Below, in pieces: positions 35,961 through 44,031 of a stretch of DNA of 64,000 nt. The notes beneath the pieces were generated by a model. It was not told the DNA's origin. It did no database searches and saw only the letters and a list, made by a program, of their open reading frames with translations. The stretch is from Maribacter ulvicola (lineage in GTDB: Bacteria; Bacteroidota; Bacteroidia; Flavobacteriales; Flavobacteriaceae). The stretch's first letter is position 1; every line of letters starts with the position of its first letter. The stretch covers positions 107,628 through 171,627 of the forward strand of contig NZ_FTMA01000008.1 in the NCBI RefSeq assembly GCF_900155985.1. Reading direction: 5' to 3'. Made by a program: the position numbers and the translations under genes.

Positions 35961-36350
35961 ATGGAAGAAAAAGGTTATTTACATCAAATTCATCCTGTGC
36001 TTCCTGTTTGGGACGTTATAGAGGCCTTGGATTTTTATGTAAACCGATTAGGGTTTAGAATTGCCTTTGCAGATGATGCTAAAAATCCTAAATATGCAGG
36101 TATTTTAAGGGATGATGTGGAAATTCATTTACAGTGGCACGATAAAAAAATGTGGGATGCAGATATAGATAGACCCATGTTACGTATGGTCTCACAGAAT
36201 ATTGAAGCCTTATATGATGAATTTTCTAAGGTAGAGGTTTTTCATGCCCATACGCTACTACGAGAAACAGCTTGGGGTACCCGGGAATTTGCATTTTATG
36301 ATCCTTTTAAAAACGGATTGACATTTTACAGGGATGTTTCTGGTGCTTAG
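35961..36350 (+). CDS. VOC-superfamily (glyoxalase/bleomycin-resistance-like) protein
   Basis: The 129-residue protein from ATG 35961 has the glyoxalase-type beta-alpha-beta pattern: HPVLPVWDVIEALDFYVNRLGF, EIHLQWHDKK and REFAFYDPFKNGLTFY. Proteins of this shape include bleomycin-binding proteins and metal-dependent dioxygenases or isomerases. The conserved glutamate at the end of the last strand is replaced (GLTFYRD), so enzymatic activity is uncertain. The TTG at 35946 is a less likely start. Confidence 0.8.
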   Translation: MEEKGYLHQIHPVLPVWDVIEALDFYVNRLGFRIAFADDAKNPKYAGILRDDVEIHLQWHDKKMWDADIDRPMLRMVSQNIEALYDEFSKVEVFHAHTLLRETAWGTREFAFYDPFKNGLTFYRDVSGA

Positions 36351-36476
36351 ATTTATTAATTTTAGTAAACTACCTAAGGTCAGGTTTGCAAAATATGGAA
36401 TAGAAAATTTTATTTAGATTTCGACGCAATTGTCATAACATTATAGCTCTATTATCGAGTAAATTAAAATATAGAA

Positions 36477-37460
36477 ATGAAAGTATTATTTATTGGAGGA
36501 ACAGGAAATATAAGTACACCAAGTAGTAGGTTGGCCGTGGCTAAAGGAATGGATCTGTATTTACTGAATAGGGGAAAAGCAAAAGTGGAGATTGATGGCG
36601 CTCACAGTATCATTGGAGATATCAACAAACCGGAAGAACTTACAGAGCTGAAAAAACATGATTGGGATGTTGTGGTAAACTGGATAGCTTTTACTCCCAA
36701 TGATATAGAACGAGATATTGATCTGTTCAAAGGTAAGACCAAGCAATATATTTTCATCAGTTCTGCATCTTGTTACCAGACCCCATTGAGTTATCCGGTG
36801 ATTACGGAATCTACGCCGTTGCATAATAACCTGTGGGATTACTCTCAAGGTAAAATACAGTGTGAAGACCGGTTACAAAAAGCATATCGTGAAGAGGGGT
36901 TCCCAATTACTATTGTTCGCCCGTCGTTAACTTATGATACCGTATTACCAATAGCTATTGGAGGATTTAATAAATATAATACCGCAAAGCGAATATTGGA
37001 TGGAAAAGAAATTATAATACATGGTGATGGAACATCGCTTTGGACCGTGACACATTCCGATGATTTTGCAAAAGGGTTTGTGGGTCTTTTAGGATTACAA
37101 ACCGCTATTGGCCATGCTTTTCATATTACATCAGATGAGGTATTGACCTGGAATATGATCTATAAAATCCTAGCGGATGCGCTAGGGAAGGAAGCAAAAG
37201 TAGTACATATTGCATCGGACTTTATATGTAAGATAGAGCCGTCGTTTACCGGTACTTTATTAGCGGATAAAGCTGAAAGTGTATTATTTGATAACACCAA
37301 GATAAAAACCTTTGTACCAGGTTTCAAAGCCACTATTCCGTTCTCGGAAGGTATAAAAAGAACCGTGAAGTGGTTAAAAGATAACCCTGAACATCAAAAT
37401 ATAGATGAAGAAACCGAGGCTAAGATTGAGAATGTTTTAAAGGTTTATAAAGGGTTGTAG
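36477..37460 (+). CDS. NAD-dependent epimerase/dehydratase-like SDR
   Basis: The 327-residue extended SDR has the nucleotide-binding IGGTGNIS (7-14), an active-site YxxxK in DYSQGK, IVRPSLTYD, and a C-terminal substrate domain with GDGTSLWTVTHSDDFAKGF. It is of the atypical extended class that includes plant mRNA-binding-like and sugar epimerase-like proteins. The substrate is unknown. An inverted repeat of the CCCCTCC type follows it. Confidence 0.82.
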   Translation: MKVLFIGGTGNISTPSSRLAVAKGMDLYLLNRGKAKVEIDGAHSIIGDINKPEELTELKKHDWDVVVNWIAFTPNDIERDIDLFKGKTKQYIFISSASCYQTPLSYPVITESTPLHNNLWDYSQGKIQCEDRLQKAYREEGFPITIVRPSLTYDTVLPIAIGGFNKYNTAKRILDGKEIIIHGDGTSLWTVTHSDDFAKGFVGLLGLQTAIGHAFHITSDEVLTWNMIYKILADALGKEAKVVHIASDFICKIEPSFTGTLLADKAESVLFDNTKIKTFVPGFKATIPFSEGIKRTVKWLKDNPEHQNIDEETEAKIENVLKVYKGL

Positions 37461-37498
37461 CATTGGGGTTAAGTTTTTAGAGTAATTCACATTCCGTC

Positions 37499-37657
37499 TT
37501 CCCCACCCCTTAATCCCCTCCAAGGAGGGGAGGTTTGCGTTTTTGATTTCGAACTAGAAGTGCCTTTAAATCTAGGGTTACAATGTCCATTCTGTGAATA
37601 TTTTAAAATGTCAGCAGGAGCTATTCCCCTCCCAATAGGGGCTAGGGGTGGTTTTTT
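37499..37657. repeat. GC-rich nested inverted repeat
   Basis: CCCCTCC-AAGGAGGGG near 37515-37531 forms a hairpin by itself, and the outer CCACCCCTTAATCCCC at about 37503 pairs with GGGGCTAGGGGTGG at about 37637-37651, which is followed by T6. A further hairpin, CCCCT-CCCAAT-AGGGG, lies inside the right arm. This GC-rich block stands out in AT-rich surroundings and resembles the CCCCTCC palindromic elements dispersed in Flavobacteriaceae genomes. The right arm may also act as a terminator. Confidence 0.65.
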
Positions 37658-37673
37658 GTTTATAAACTAAAGG

Positions 37674-39179
37674 CTAGTTTTTAATAGGTGATGCTTCAGG
37701 AACTATTTCATACAGAACGTTTGCTGCAGCTTCATAGGTATCACCTTTCACCCAAAACGGTGTTTTGGGGTCATTGGCTATTAGTCTACCAGAGAGGACA
37801 TAGCCTTGGTAAAATTTCAATAGGTATTCATAATCCAAACTATCTGCCTCATCACCGGGTTGGTGGTAATATTTGTTTATTTCATCATTAAAAGCATCAA
37901 AACCAGTAGAATAAGTAGGCGCAGGAACACCCTTGCTTGCAAAGCTTACATTGTCGCTACGATCAAATAGGCCTTGTTCAGGAGCAGGATCATCAATAGC
38001 TTCTAGTCCAAAAGTAGCAGCACCAGCTACAATATGTTTTTGTGCAGTTGTTCTATTTAATCCTATTACAGTTGCCAATTTGGTATTGTTATACCCGCCA
38101 CCATCGGTATTGAAACCAAATACAATTTGCTTGAGTGGAAATACAGGATGTTCCACATAATATTGACTACCTAATAAACCTTTTTCCTCACCCGTAAAAA
38201 AAATGAATAGTGCTGACCGTTTTGTAGGAAACCTTCCAATATTCTCAGCCATACTTAAAACAGCTGTAGTGCCTATGGCATTGTCTCGTGCACCATTATA
38301 AATACTATCACCTACAGCGTCAGGTTTACCAATACCTACATGGTCATAATGCGCAGAATACATAATATACTCTTCTTTTAACTTTTGATCGGTACCTTCT
38401 AGAACACCGACTACATTTTGCGTTACTAGGTTTTTTTCTTTTATTCCATCAGTTTCTATGGTATATGATAGCTTTGGATCATTGAACGCATTAACTTTAT
38501 TTGTTGCGGAATTTACCCAAAGATGCATAAAATCTGGTTTTGGATTTTGTTCATCTTTAGTATCTGGTACCTTAACACTTTCTTCCATGAAATGAGAAAC
38601 CCTAGCCCACCAATCTTCTTCAAATAAAGTCATCTCTATTAACCCTATAGCACCGTTTTTAATTGCTAATAGTTGTTTTTCTTTATGAGCATTATAAATT
38701 GCTCTAGCATCTGACGCTTCTGCAGTGCCTCCTTTTACTATAATCAGTTTTCCATTGACATCTTTTCCTTTGTAATCTTCTACATTGCCAAAATTAAGAT
38801 AAAGGGCTTCTCCGGAAAGTTCAACCGCTTTTGCTTCCACAGCAAGGGTATGTGGATAGTTTTCTCCATTTATAGAAACCTTAAGCATTTTAGGTGCGGT
38901 GGTTTGTATTAAATTAAATTTCTGATAGTAAGAATTAGTGGCAGGATGCGGTTTTATGCCATAGCTGCGTAAGGTATTAGCAAGATAGGATGCGGCAATT
39001 TTTAATTCTGGAGATCCCGTAGCACGACCTTTTAAGGCATCATCGGCCAAAAAATAGATATGTCCTTCAATTTCATTTTTATCAACGGTCATCTCAGCTT
39101 TTTCAGAATCTGTCTGAGCAATAACGAAAGTGTTCCAGCATAAAGTTATAAGCAGTAGAAAAGGTTTCATAGTTTTCAT
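37674..39179 (-). CDS. Secreted M28-family metallopeptidase
   Basis: The 501-residue protein has a signal peptide (ending VIAQ), a PA-domain insertion (about 110-230), and a zinc aminopeptidase domain with YSAHYDHVG, NAIGTTAVLSMAE, the catalytic glutamates in FFTGEEKGLLGS, NTDGGGYN and the late histidine in YYHQPGDEAD. It removes N-terminal amino acids from peptides in the periplasm. ATG 39170 is an alternative start. Confidence 0.9.
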   Translation of the reverse strand: MKTMKPFLLLITLCWNTFVIAQTDSEKAEMTVDKNEIEGHIYFLADDALKGRATGSPELKIAASYLANTLRSYGIKPHPATNSYYQKFNLIQTTAPKMLKVSINGENYPHTLAVEAKAVELSGEALYLNFGNVEDYKGKDVNGKLIIVKGGTAEASDARAIYNAHKEKQLLAIKNGAIGLIEMTLFEEDWWARVSHFMEESVKVPDTKDEQNPKPDFMHLWVNSATNKVNAFNDPKLSYTIETDGIKEKNLVTQNVVGVLEGTDQKLKEEYIMYSAHYDHVGIGKPDAVGDSIYNGARDNAIGTTAVLSMAENIGRFPTKRSALFIFFTGEEKGLLGSQYYVEHPVFPLKQIVFGFNTDGGGYNNTKLATVIGLNRTTAQKHIVAGAATFGLEAIDDPAPEQGLFDRSDNVSFASKGVPAPTYSTGFDAFNDEINKYYHQPGDEADSLDYEYLLKFYQGYVLSGRLIANDPKTPFWVKGDTYEAAANVLYEIVPEASPIKN

Positions 39180-39636
39180 TTTAATAGTAAGTACTCATGT
39201 TAATTTTAAATAGTTCATATCAATGTTTTTAGTAGTGCATGCTTATAGTAATATGATTCTAAGTATTCCATGATAAACCGCTGTTAATAGCAGTTACATA
39301 AGACTAATAGCCAAAAACGTAAGGATCTAATTGTTATAAACTTCAATAACTTGTTTTTCCCTTTTTTTGGTTGGTTTCATGCATTAATTGCTAATTAATT
39401 TGAAATAAAACAACTGATCTTAATTTTTTACATGTGTTTATTTTTTTAACCAAATGCAAAACAAATACGGGCTACATATTTTAAAGGAGATTAGCAACAT
39501 ATTGTAAATCAGAAAAATAAAAGGGGATTTTACATCCTTAAAGTACATAAATAACTGTTAGGTCGCTAACAGTTATTTATATATTTATAGTTTTTTAGAA
39601 TTATCAATTAAGATAACAATGAATTCTAAAGGCTTT
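39180..39636. other. Intergenic region with a strong hairpin
   Basis: The 457 bases hold no plausible gene. A perfect 15-bp hairpin at 39547-39580 is listed separately. The rest is AT-rich with nothing recognisable. Confidence 0.5.
39547..39580. repeat. Perfect 15-bp inverted repeat
   Basis: ATAAATAACTGTTAG at 39547-39561 pairs without mismatch with CTAACAGTTATTTAT at 39566-39580 around GTCG. It lies 57 bp past the stop of the minus-strand RidA-like gene. No proper T-tract follows in either direction, so terminator, operator or recombination site are all possible. Confidence 0.6.
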
Positions 39637-40137
39637 TTATTCTTGTTTATGAACTTCTAATTCTATTTCAATAAGAAACTCTGGCATTGCCAATTCTTTG
39701 ACACCTAGCCATGATCCTGTAGGAAAATGTTTGGTGTAAATTTCATTTCTATAAGCTGCGGTTTCTATAAACTTAGGCATGTCTGTTGTAAAAATATTTT
39801 CAACCACAACATCATCAAAAGAACAACCAAAGTGCTTTAGAATTTGGTCTAAATCAGCATAACAGTTAACCATCTGTTGTTCAAAATTGCCAACTCCGGT
39901 AGGGTTACCATCAGCATCCATACTAACGGCACCAGAAATTTTTATAATGTTACCGATTTTGACAGCATGTGTATATCCATATATGTTTTCAACTTCAGGG
40001 CGTAATTGATAATATTCAGGAGTTACAGGTTTAATTTCTTCAATTTCCATATCTTCTACTATTTCTTGTTCTTTAGGTTGTTGATGACAAGAAAGAAACG
40101 TAAGAATTACAAAAAGAGGCAGTTTGGCTTGTTTCAT
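39637..40137 (-). CDS. RidA/YjgF-like lipoprotein
   Basis: From ATG 40137 the protein is 166 residues with a lipoprotein signal (MKQAKLPLFVILTFLSC) and a RidA-fold domain from about residue 45 (KISGAVSMDADGNPTGVGNFEQQM, VVENIFTTDM, LGVKELAMPEFLIEIELE). The arginine needed for imine hydrolysis in true RidA (PxRS) is absent; the sequence reads PTGSW. It is therefore of the YjgF-like group without expected deaminase activity, and it is exported, which is unusual. The ATG at 40155 is a less likely start. Confidence 0.8.
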   Translation of the reverse strand: MKQAKLPLFVILTFLSCHQQPKEQEIVEDMEIEEIKPVTPEYYQLRPEVENIYGYTHAVKIGNIIKISGAVSMDADGNPTGVGNFEQQMVNCYADLDQILKHFGCSFDDVVVENIFTTDMPKFIETAAYRNEIYTKHFPTGSWLGVKELAMPEFLIEIELEVHKQE

Positions 40138-40175
40138 TAGGTTTGAATAACTCATGTCTTTTGTGATTTAAAAAA

Positions 40176-40592
40176 TTATTTATTTGCAGCGTCTGCCAGT
40201 TGCTTGGTGTCTACAAATTGTTGAAAAGCTATTATTTTACCATCTTTTAACGTCCAAAAATGTGCTACTTGTGCGTCTATCAAAGCACCATTGTCTTTTC
40301 GTTTAGCATCATACCTCAATGTGGCAAGTACTTTGTCATCGTACATTACATGAAGTTTTATATTTTTTAAATTAAAATATTCATGTTCTTCTGCCAATTT
40401 TGCGAAAACACCATTTAAAATTGCATCTGGACCAATGTAAGGGTTACCACTTGCCAAGGCATTCCCCTCAGCTTCATGCCATATAATTTTTTCATCCATT
40501 GTACTTAAAATAGAGGGGATATCTCCTGTAGAAAAACCATTATAGAGTTTTTCTATAATATTTACATTAAGATTAAATACTTTGTTTTTCAT
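40176..40592 (-). CDS. SnoaL-like NTF2-fold protein
   Basis: The 138-residue protein has the NTF2-fold pattern: VNIIEKLYNGFSTGDIPSIL, DEKIIWHEAEG, HFWTLKDGKIIAFQQFVDT. No signal peptide is present, so it is cytoplasmic. SnoaL-like proteins are small cyclases, isomerases or ligand-binding proteins; the role here is unknown. It is the second of several NTF2-like genes in the 39.6-43.8 kb run. Confidence 0.82.
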   Translation of the reverse strand: MKNKVFNLNVNIIEKLYNGFSTGDIPSILSTMDEKIIWHEAEGNALASGNPYIGPDAILNGVFAKLAEEHEYFNLKNIKLHVMYDDKVLATLRYDAKRKDNGALIDAQVAHFWTLKDGKIIAFQQFVDTKQLADAANK

Positions 40593-40697
40593 TTCATATT
40601 ATGATTAAATAGGTTAAAAAATAGCAGTAGGTTAAACTGGTTGATTTCAAATACCTTAAGAGACTAATTTCTGTTTGGTGAGCCTATTTTTAGGTAA

Positions 40698-41633
40698 TTA
40701 TTTTTCGAGCAACGTTCTATTGAAGTAAATTATCTCTGATGAAATTTTACCTTCTTCGTTAAAATCATCATTAATGTGCATAGGAATCACAATCTCTTTT
40801 TTATCGGATTTCCGAATTAAATGAAAATTCCACCACGATAGTACGGATCTACCATTTCCCATTTCATATTCTAAATAATCTGGGTAACCTATCATTTCAA
40901 TGCTGGTAATATTGAAATTATCTAAAAATTCTTGTCTACTTTTCTTTTCTAAGGCTAGTGTATTGGGTTCATTAAGGTCATCGTTTATATTATAAAAAAC
41001 GGCATCATCTACATAGAAGCTCATGGCTTTGCTTAGTTCCTTATTCTCAAAAGCATATACAGCTTTACGAACGGTGTTGATATTGTCATGATGGTTATAA
41101 ATGGTACCATTGCTTCGGTTAGAAAAACTTTGTGCCATTTCATTGAATATACCTTCGTTAAAATAATTGATGACTGTCTTAATTTTGTTTTCTTTGGTCA
41201 CTACAAATAATCGGTGAACGGGAGATGAGAACTTAACACCTGTAACTTTGTGTACTCCTTTTAATAGTTCCCAGGTTTGCACCCATATTTCACCATTTTC
41301 ATTGTCTTCTTTATATTCGATCGCATCTGGGTATGCCCCGGGAAAATCTGATATAGAGAAGTAATCCAACTCATTAAACCATCTATAAGCATTAGTAATA
41401 AACTTTGCTTTTTTGGTTCCTTTATCATTTAAATTGGTGGAGAGTCCGTTATACGCTTTGAAATCACTTGTTAAAAAACTGGCGAGTTTGGTGGTATCGC
41501 CTTTAACATATGCCTGGGTAAAATCATTTATAACATCAATAGCAGAATGTTCAATAAAAATAGTTCCATTTTTCTTTTGAGCATAGATGGTAACAGTTGT
41601 TGTAAGTACGAGTAATAATAGTAGTTTTTTCAT
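40698..41633 (-). CDS. Secreted protein with two NTF2/SnoaL-like domains
   Basis: The 311-residue protein has a signal peptide (MKKLLLLLVL to YAQ) and two NTF2-like halves, about 30-165 (SAIDVINDFTQAYVKGDTTKLASFL) and 185-305 (NINTVRKAVYAFENKELSKAMSFYVDDAVFYN, WNFHLIRKSDKKEIVIPMHI). The duplication is clear from the repeated helix-helix-strand order. Function unknown; it may bind a small molecule in the periplasm. Confidence 0.75.
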   Translation of the reverse strand: MKKLLLLLVLTTTVTIYAQKKNGTIFIEHSAIDVINDFTQAYVKGDTTKLASFLTSDFKAYNGLSTNLNDKGTKKAKFITNAYRWFNELDYFSISDFPGAYPDAIEYKEDNENGEIWVQTWELLKGVHKVTGVKFSSPVHRLFVVTKENKIKTVINYFNEGIFNEMAQSFSNRSNGTIYNHHDNINTVRKAVYAFENKELSKAMSFYVDDAVFYNINDDLNEPNTLALEKKSRQEFLDNFNITSIEMIGYPDYLEYEMGNGRSVLSWWNFHLIRKSDKKEIVIPMHINDDFNEEGKISSEIIYFNRTLLEK

Positions 41634-41823
41634 TTTTTTTAGTTTAGATGTTCAATAATTATTTTTAAAAAAAAGTGGCAGACTTAAAACTTTACCTAAC
41701 AGACGGGCTGTTTTCAAAAACACTATATTTTGATAGCTGTTAGATGTAATTTAAATTTCTCTTGAAACATGCCTGCCTACTTTAATGGTTATTAAAAGGA
41801 GGTGATGTGGTTTATTTTAGGTT

Positions 41824-42150
41824 TTATTGTTCAGTAGAATAATTTATGCTGTGGGGAGTGTATGTACTATGCTTAAAACTTGCAAGACCATAGGTCCAAT
41901 AAGCTATTTGTTGGCTGGTTTTAATGGGTACAAGTTCCTTTTTGGCTGTGTAGATTGTTCTCTTTTTGTCTAACGTTTTATATAGACAAACAGCATTTGT
42001 ATTTTCAAGAGCTGTTAGATACTTGTGTAAAATAACTTTTGCCATTGCCCCGTTGTTAAAATTGAGCGAGGTTTTGGTGGTTTGAGCCTTACCAACTATT
42101 ACTCCAAATATCATAATTGCAAATAAGGAAGTAATTTTAAATCGTTTCAT
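41824..42150 (-). CDS. Small secreted hypothetical protein
   Basis: The 108-residue protein has a signal peptide ending GKAQ (about residues 1-23) and a mature part of some 85 residues (KVILHKYLTALENTNAVCLYKTLDKKRTIY) that is similar in pattern to the first helices of NTF2-like proteins but too short to form the whole fold. It may be a reduced member of the neighbouring family. No function can be assigned. Confidence 0.55.
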   Translation of the reverse strand: MKRFKITSLFAIMIFGVIVGKAQTTKTSLNFNNGAMAKVILHKYLTALENTNAVCLYKTLDKKRTIYTAKKELVPIKTSQQIAYWTYGLASFKHSTYTPHSINYSTEQ

Positions 42151-42462
42151 AATTCAGCGATTTTAAATGAATACTACTTTTTGAAATGTTAGGTGGAGAA
42201 CATTACCTTAAAGAAATCTATATATTGTGCATACTGCAATTGATTTAGGACGGGTAAGACGGTTTACTGTCCCAATAGATAGTTAAATTTACCGGAGCAA
42301 GTAACAAGAAGGATGGAATAAATGCGTTTAAAATTAATTTTGTATTGGTTGTGGAGCATGTAAATACCTTCAATCATGTTGACAAAAAGGAATATGTTGG
42401 GTATTTAATTGTAATTCAGAACCTTGTGTGGCCTGCAAAAGGTCTGTTATTTATATGTTTAT
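42151..42462. other. Intergenic region without recognisable content
   Basis: The 312 bases between the peptidase E gene and the small secreted protein gene contain no plausible gene or repeat that I can recognise. Confidence 0.5.
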
Positions 42463-43158
42463 TTAGGTGATAACGGTACTTGGCAACCTTTCCTCTATGA
42501 TATTGTTTTGCTTGTCTAAGTATACAAAATAGGAATGATTTTCGTTGTTTAACGAAACAGAGGTATGCACTTTACCATCAATAAAATGAATTGCGGAGGA
42601 ATCATCGCAGGCATATCCATCAGTAAGTTTACCGCTAATTATATTATGGTGATATAGAGGTCTTCTTGATTTTTCAGAATTGTAATGTGGACAATGGCTT
42701 TTATCTATGAAGGCCATACCGCCAACAATACTTAGTTCTTTAGGTCTAGAGTCTGTGGTACCACCATTAAACCAACACAAAGAGCCAGCACTGCCTCCGC
42801 CTAAAACTACACCGTTATTATATGCGTTTTTAAGGGCGATATCAATACCTTGAGCTTTCCAAATGGCCAACATATTAAGTGTATTACCGCCGCCTACGAC
42901 AATAGCATCCATCTTAGAGATAACTTCTTCAAACGATTCTTTTTGGTCATAAGAATTTATCCAAACACTTAATACATGAGGAGTTACATTAATTTGAGAA
43001 CAAACTTCATAAAACGAATCTATATAGTTTTGATCTTCGCCGCTTGCGGTTGGTATAAAACAAATATTAGGTTTTTTTTTACCCGTAGCCTCTGCCATAT
43101 ATTTTAAAAATGGAACAGTATGTCTACCGCTGCCGTAAATTAAGAGCTGTTTTTTCAT
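42463..43158 (-). CDS. Peptidase E-like (S51) protein
   Basis: The 231-residue protein matches the S51 alpha-aspartyl dipeptidase family, with IPTASGEDQNY, VGGGNTLNML and the nucleophile elbow GGGSAGSLCW with S123, then the CPHYNSEKSRRPLYHH region. Peptidase E splits Asp-X dipeptides; family relatives act on cyanophycin-derived dipeptides. No signal peptide is present. It sits among SnoaL-like genes on the same strand but with sizeable gaps. Confidence 0.85.
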   Translation of the reverse strand: MKKQLLIYGSGRHTVPFLKYMAEATGKKKPNICFIPTASGEDQNYIDSFYEVCSQINVTPHVLSVWINSYDQKESFEEVISKMDAIVVGGGNTLNMLAIWKAQGIDIALKNAYNNGVVLGGGSAGSLCWFNGGTTDSRPKELSIVGGMAFIDKSHCPHYNSEKSRRPLYHHNIISGKLTDGYACDDSSAIHFIDGKVHTSVSLNNENHSYFVYLDKQNNIIEERLPSTVIT

Positions 43159-43236
43159 AATGGCAAAATACTTGATTCTATGGCTGAATTAAAAGTAAAT
43201 CGTCATCTTTTTATAGCACCTTCTTTATTTTTCAAT

Positions 43237-43773
43237 TTAGTTCATTACTGGTATAGATAGGGTATACCCCAAGTCTTCCATAAAGCTTAACATATCAAAA
43301 TAACTAGATTCATGTATAATTTTACCGTCGTCATTGAAGGTGAGAATGCTAATGCCTTTAGTATGACCTACTTTCCCGGTTGGGGGAGTTTTTCCAAACA
43401 TACCGGTATTTGTACCGGTACATTCCCAATTAACATACGATCTATTATCAAAGACGTTAATTTCTTTATCAATTAAAATAATGTCTGGCATAGCCCTGTG
43501 CCATAAATGCATAGCTTCAAGTAAATCTTGCTGATTATATGAGACATTCTTACCATTAACATTTCGTATAAAATTCTGAGTGGTACTTGCCCTAATTAGC
43601 AAGGTATCATTTTCGCTCCAGGCTATTAAATAGTCTTTTGAGTTTTGTTTTAAAGTTGTACTATTATGCTGAAAGGAGTTTGATTTTTTGGTTTTTTTTG
43701 CATGACCGTTGTCTCTACAAGAGATTAGTAATGAAACTACTATAATGAATACGTTTATACTAAAATATTTCAT
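43237..43773 (-). CDS. SnoaL-like (ester cyclase-type) lipoprotein
   Basis: The 178-residue protein has a lipoprotein signal ending LLISC (C19), a charged linker and a SnoaL-like domain from about residue 45 (KDYLIAWSENDTLLIRAST, DLLEAMHLWHRAMPDI, NWECTGTNTGMFG, GISILTFNDDGKIIHESSYFDM). The last phrase is typical of SnoaL-like polyketide cyclases. Substrate unknown; it is the fourth NTF2-type gene in this neighbourhood. Confidence 0.8.
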   Translation of the reverse strand: MKYFSINVFIIVVSLLISCRDNGHAKKTKKSNSFQHNSTTLKQNSKDYLIAWSENDTLLIRASTTQNFIRNVNGKNVSYNQQDLLEAMHLWHRAMPDIILIDKEINVFDNRSYVNWECTGTNTGMFGKTPPTGKVGHTKGISILTFNDDGKIIHESSYFDMLSFMEDLGYTLSIPVMN

Positions 43774-44031
43774 AATAGGCGATGAATTAATTTTATAAAA
43801 GTGTTGCGTATACTTTAGGTGATAATTGTTGCATTACAGGTTAAGGGTTGACTAGCGTATAGTTTTTTCAACATGAAGTAATGTATAAATAATTGAAAAT
43901 CAATTTAGAAAGGGATGAAATATTAAATTGTTTGTCCCAGTATTGATAATTTTTGATCCAGTTAAGAACTGCGTAGAATGTTGTACATTTAATGATTACT
44001 CATTTTCCCTCGGTGAGATTCAACGTGCAAA

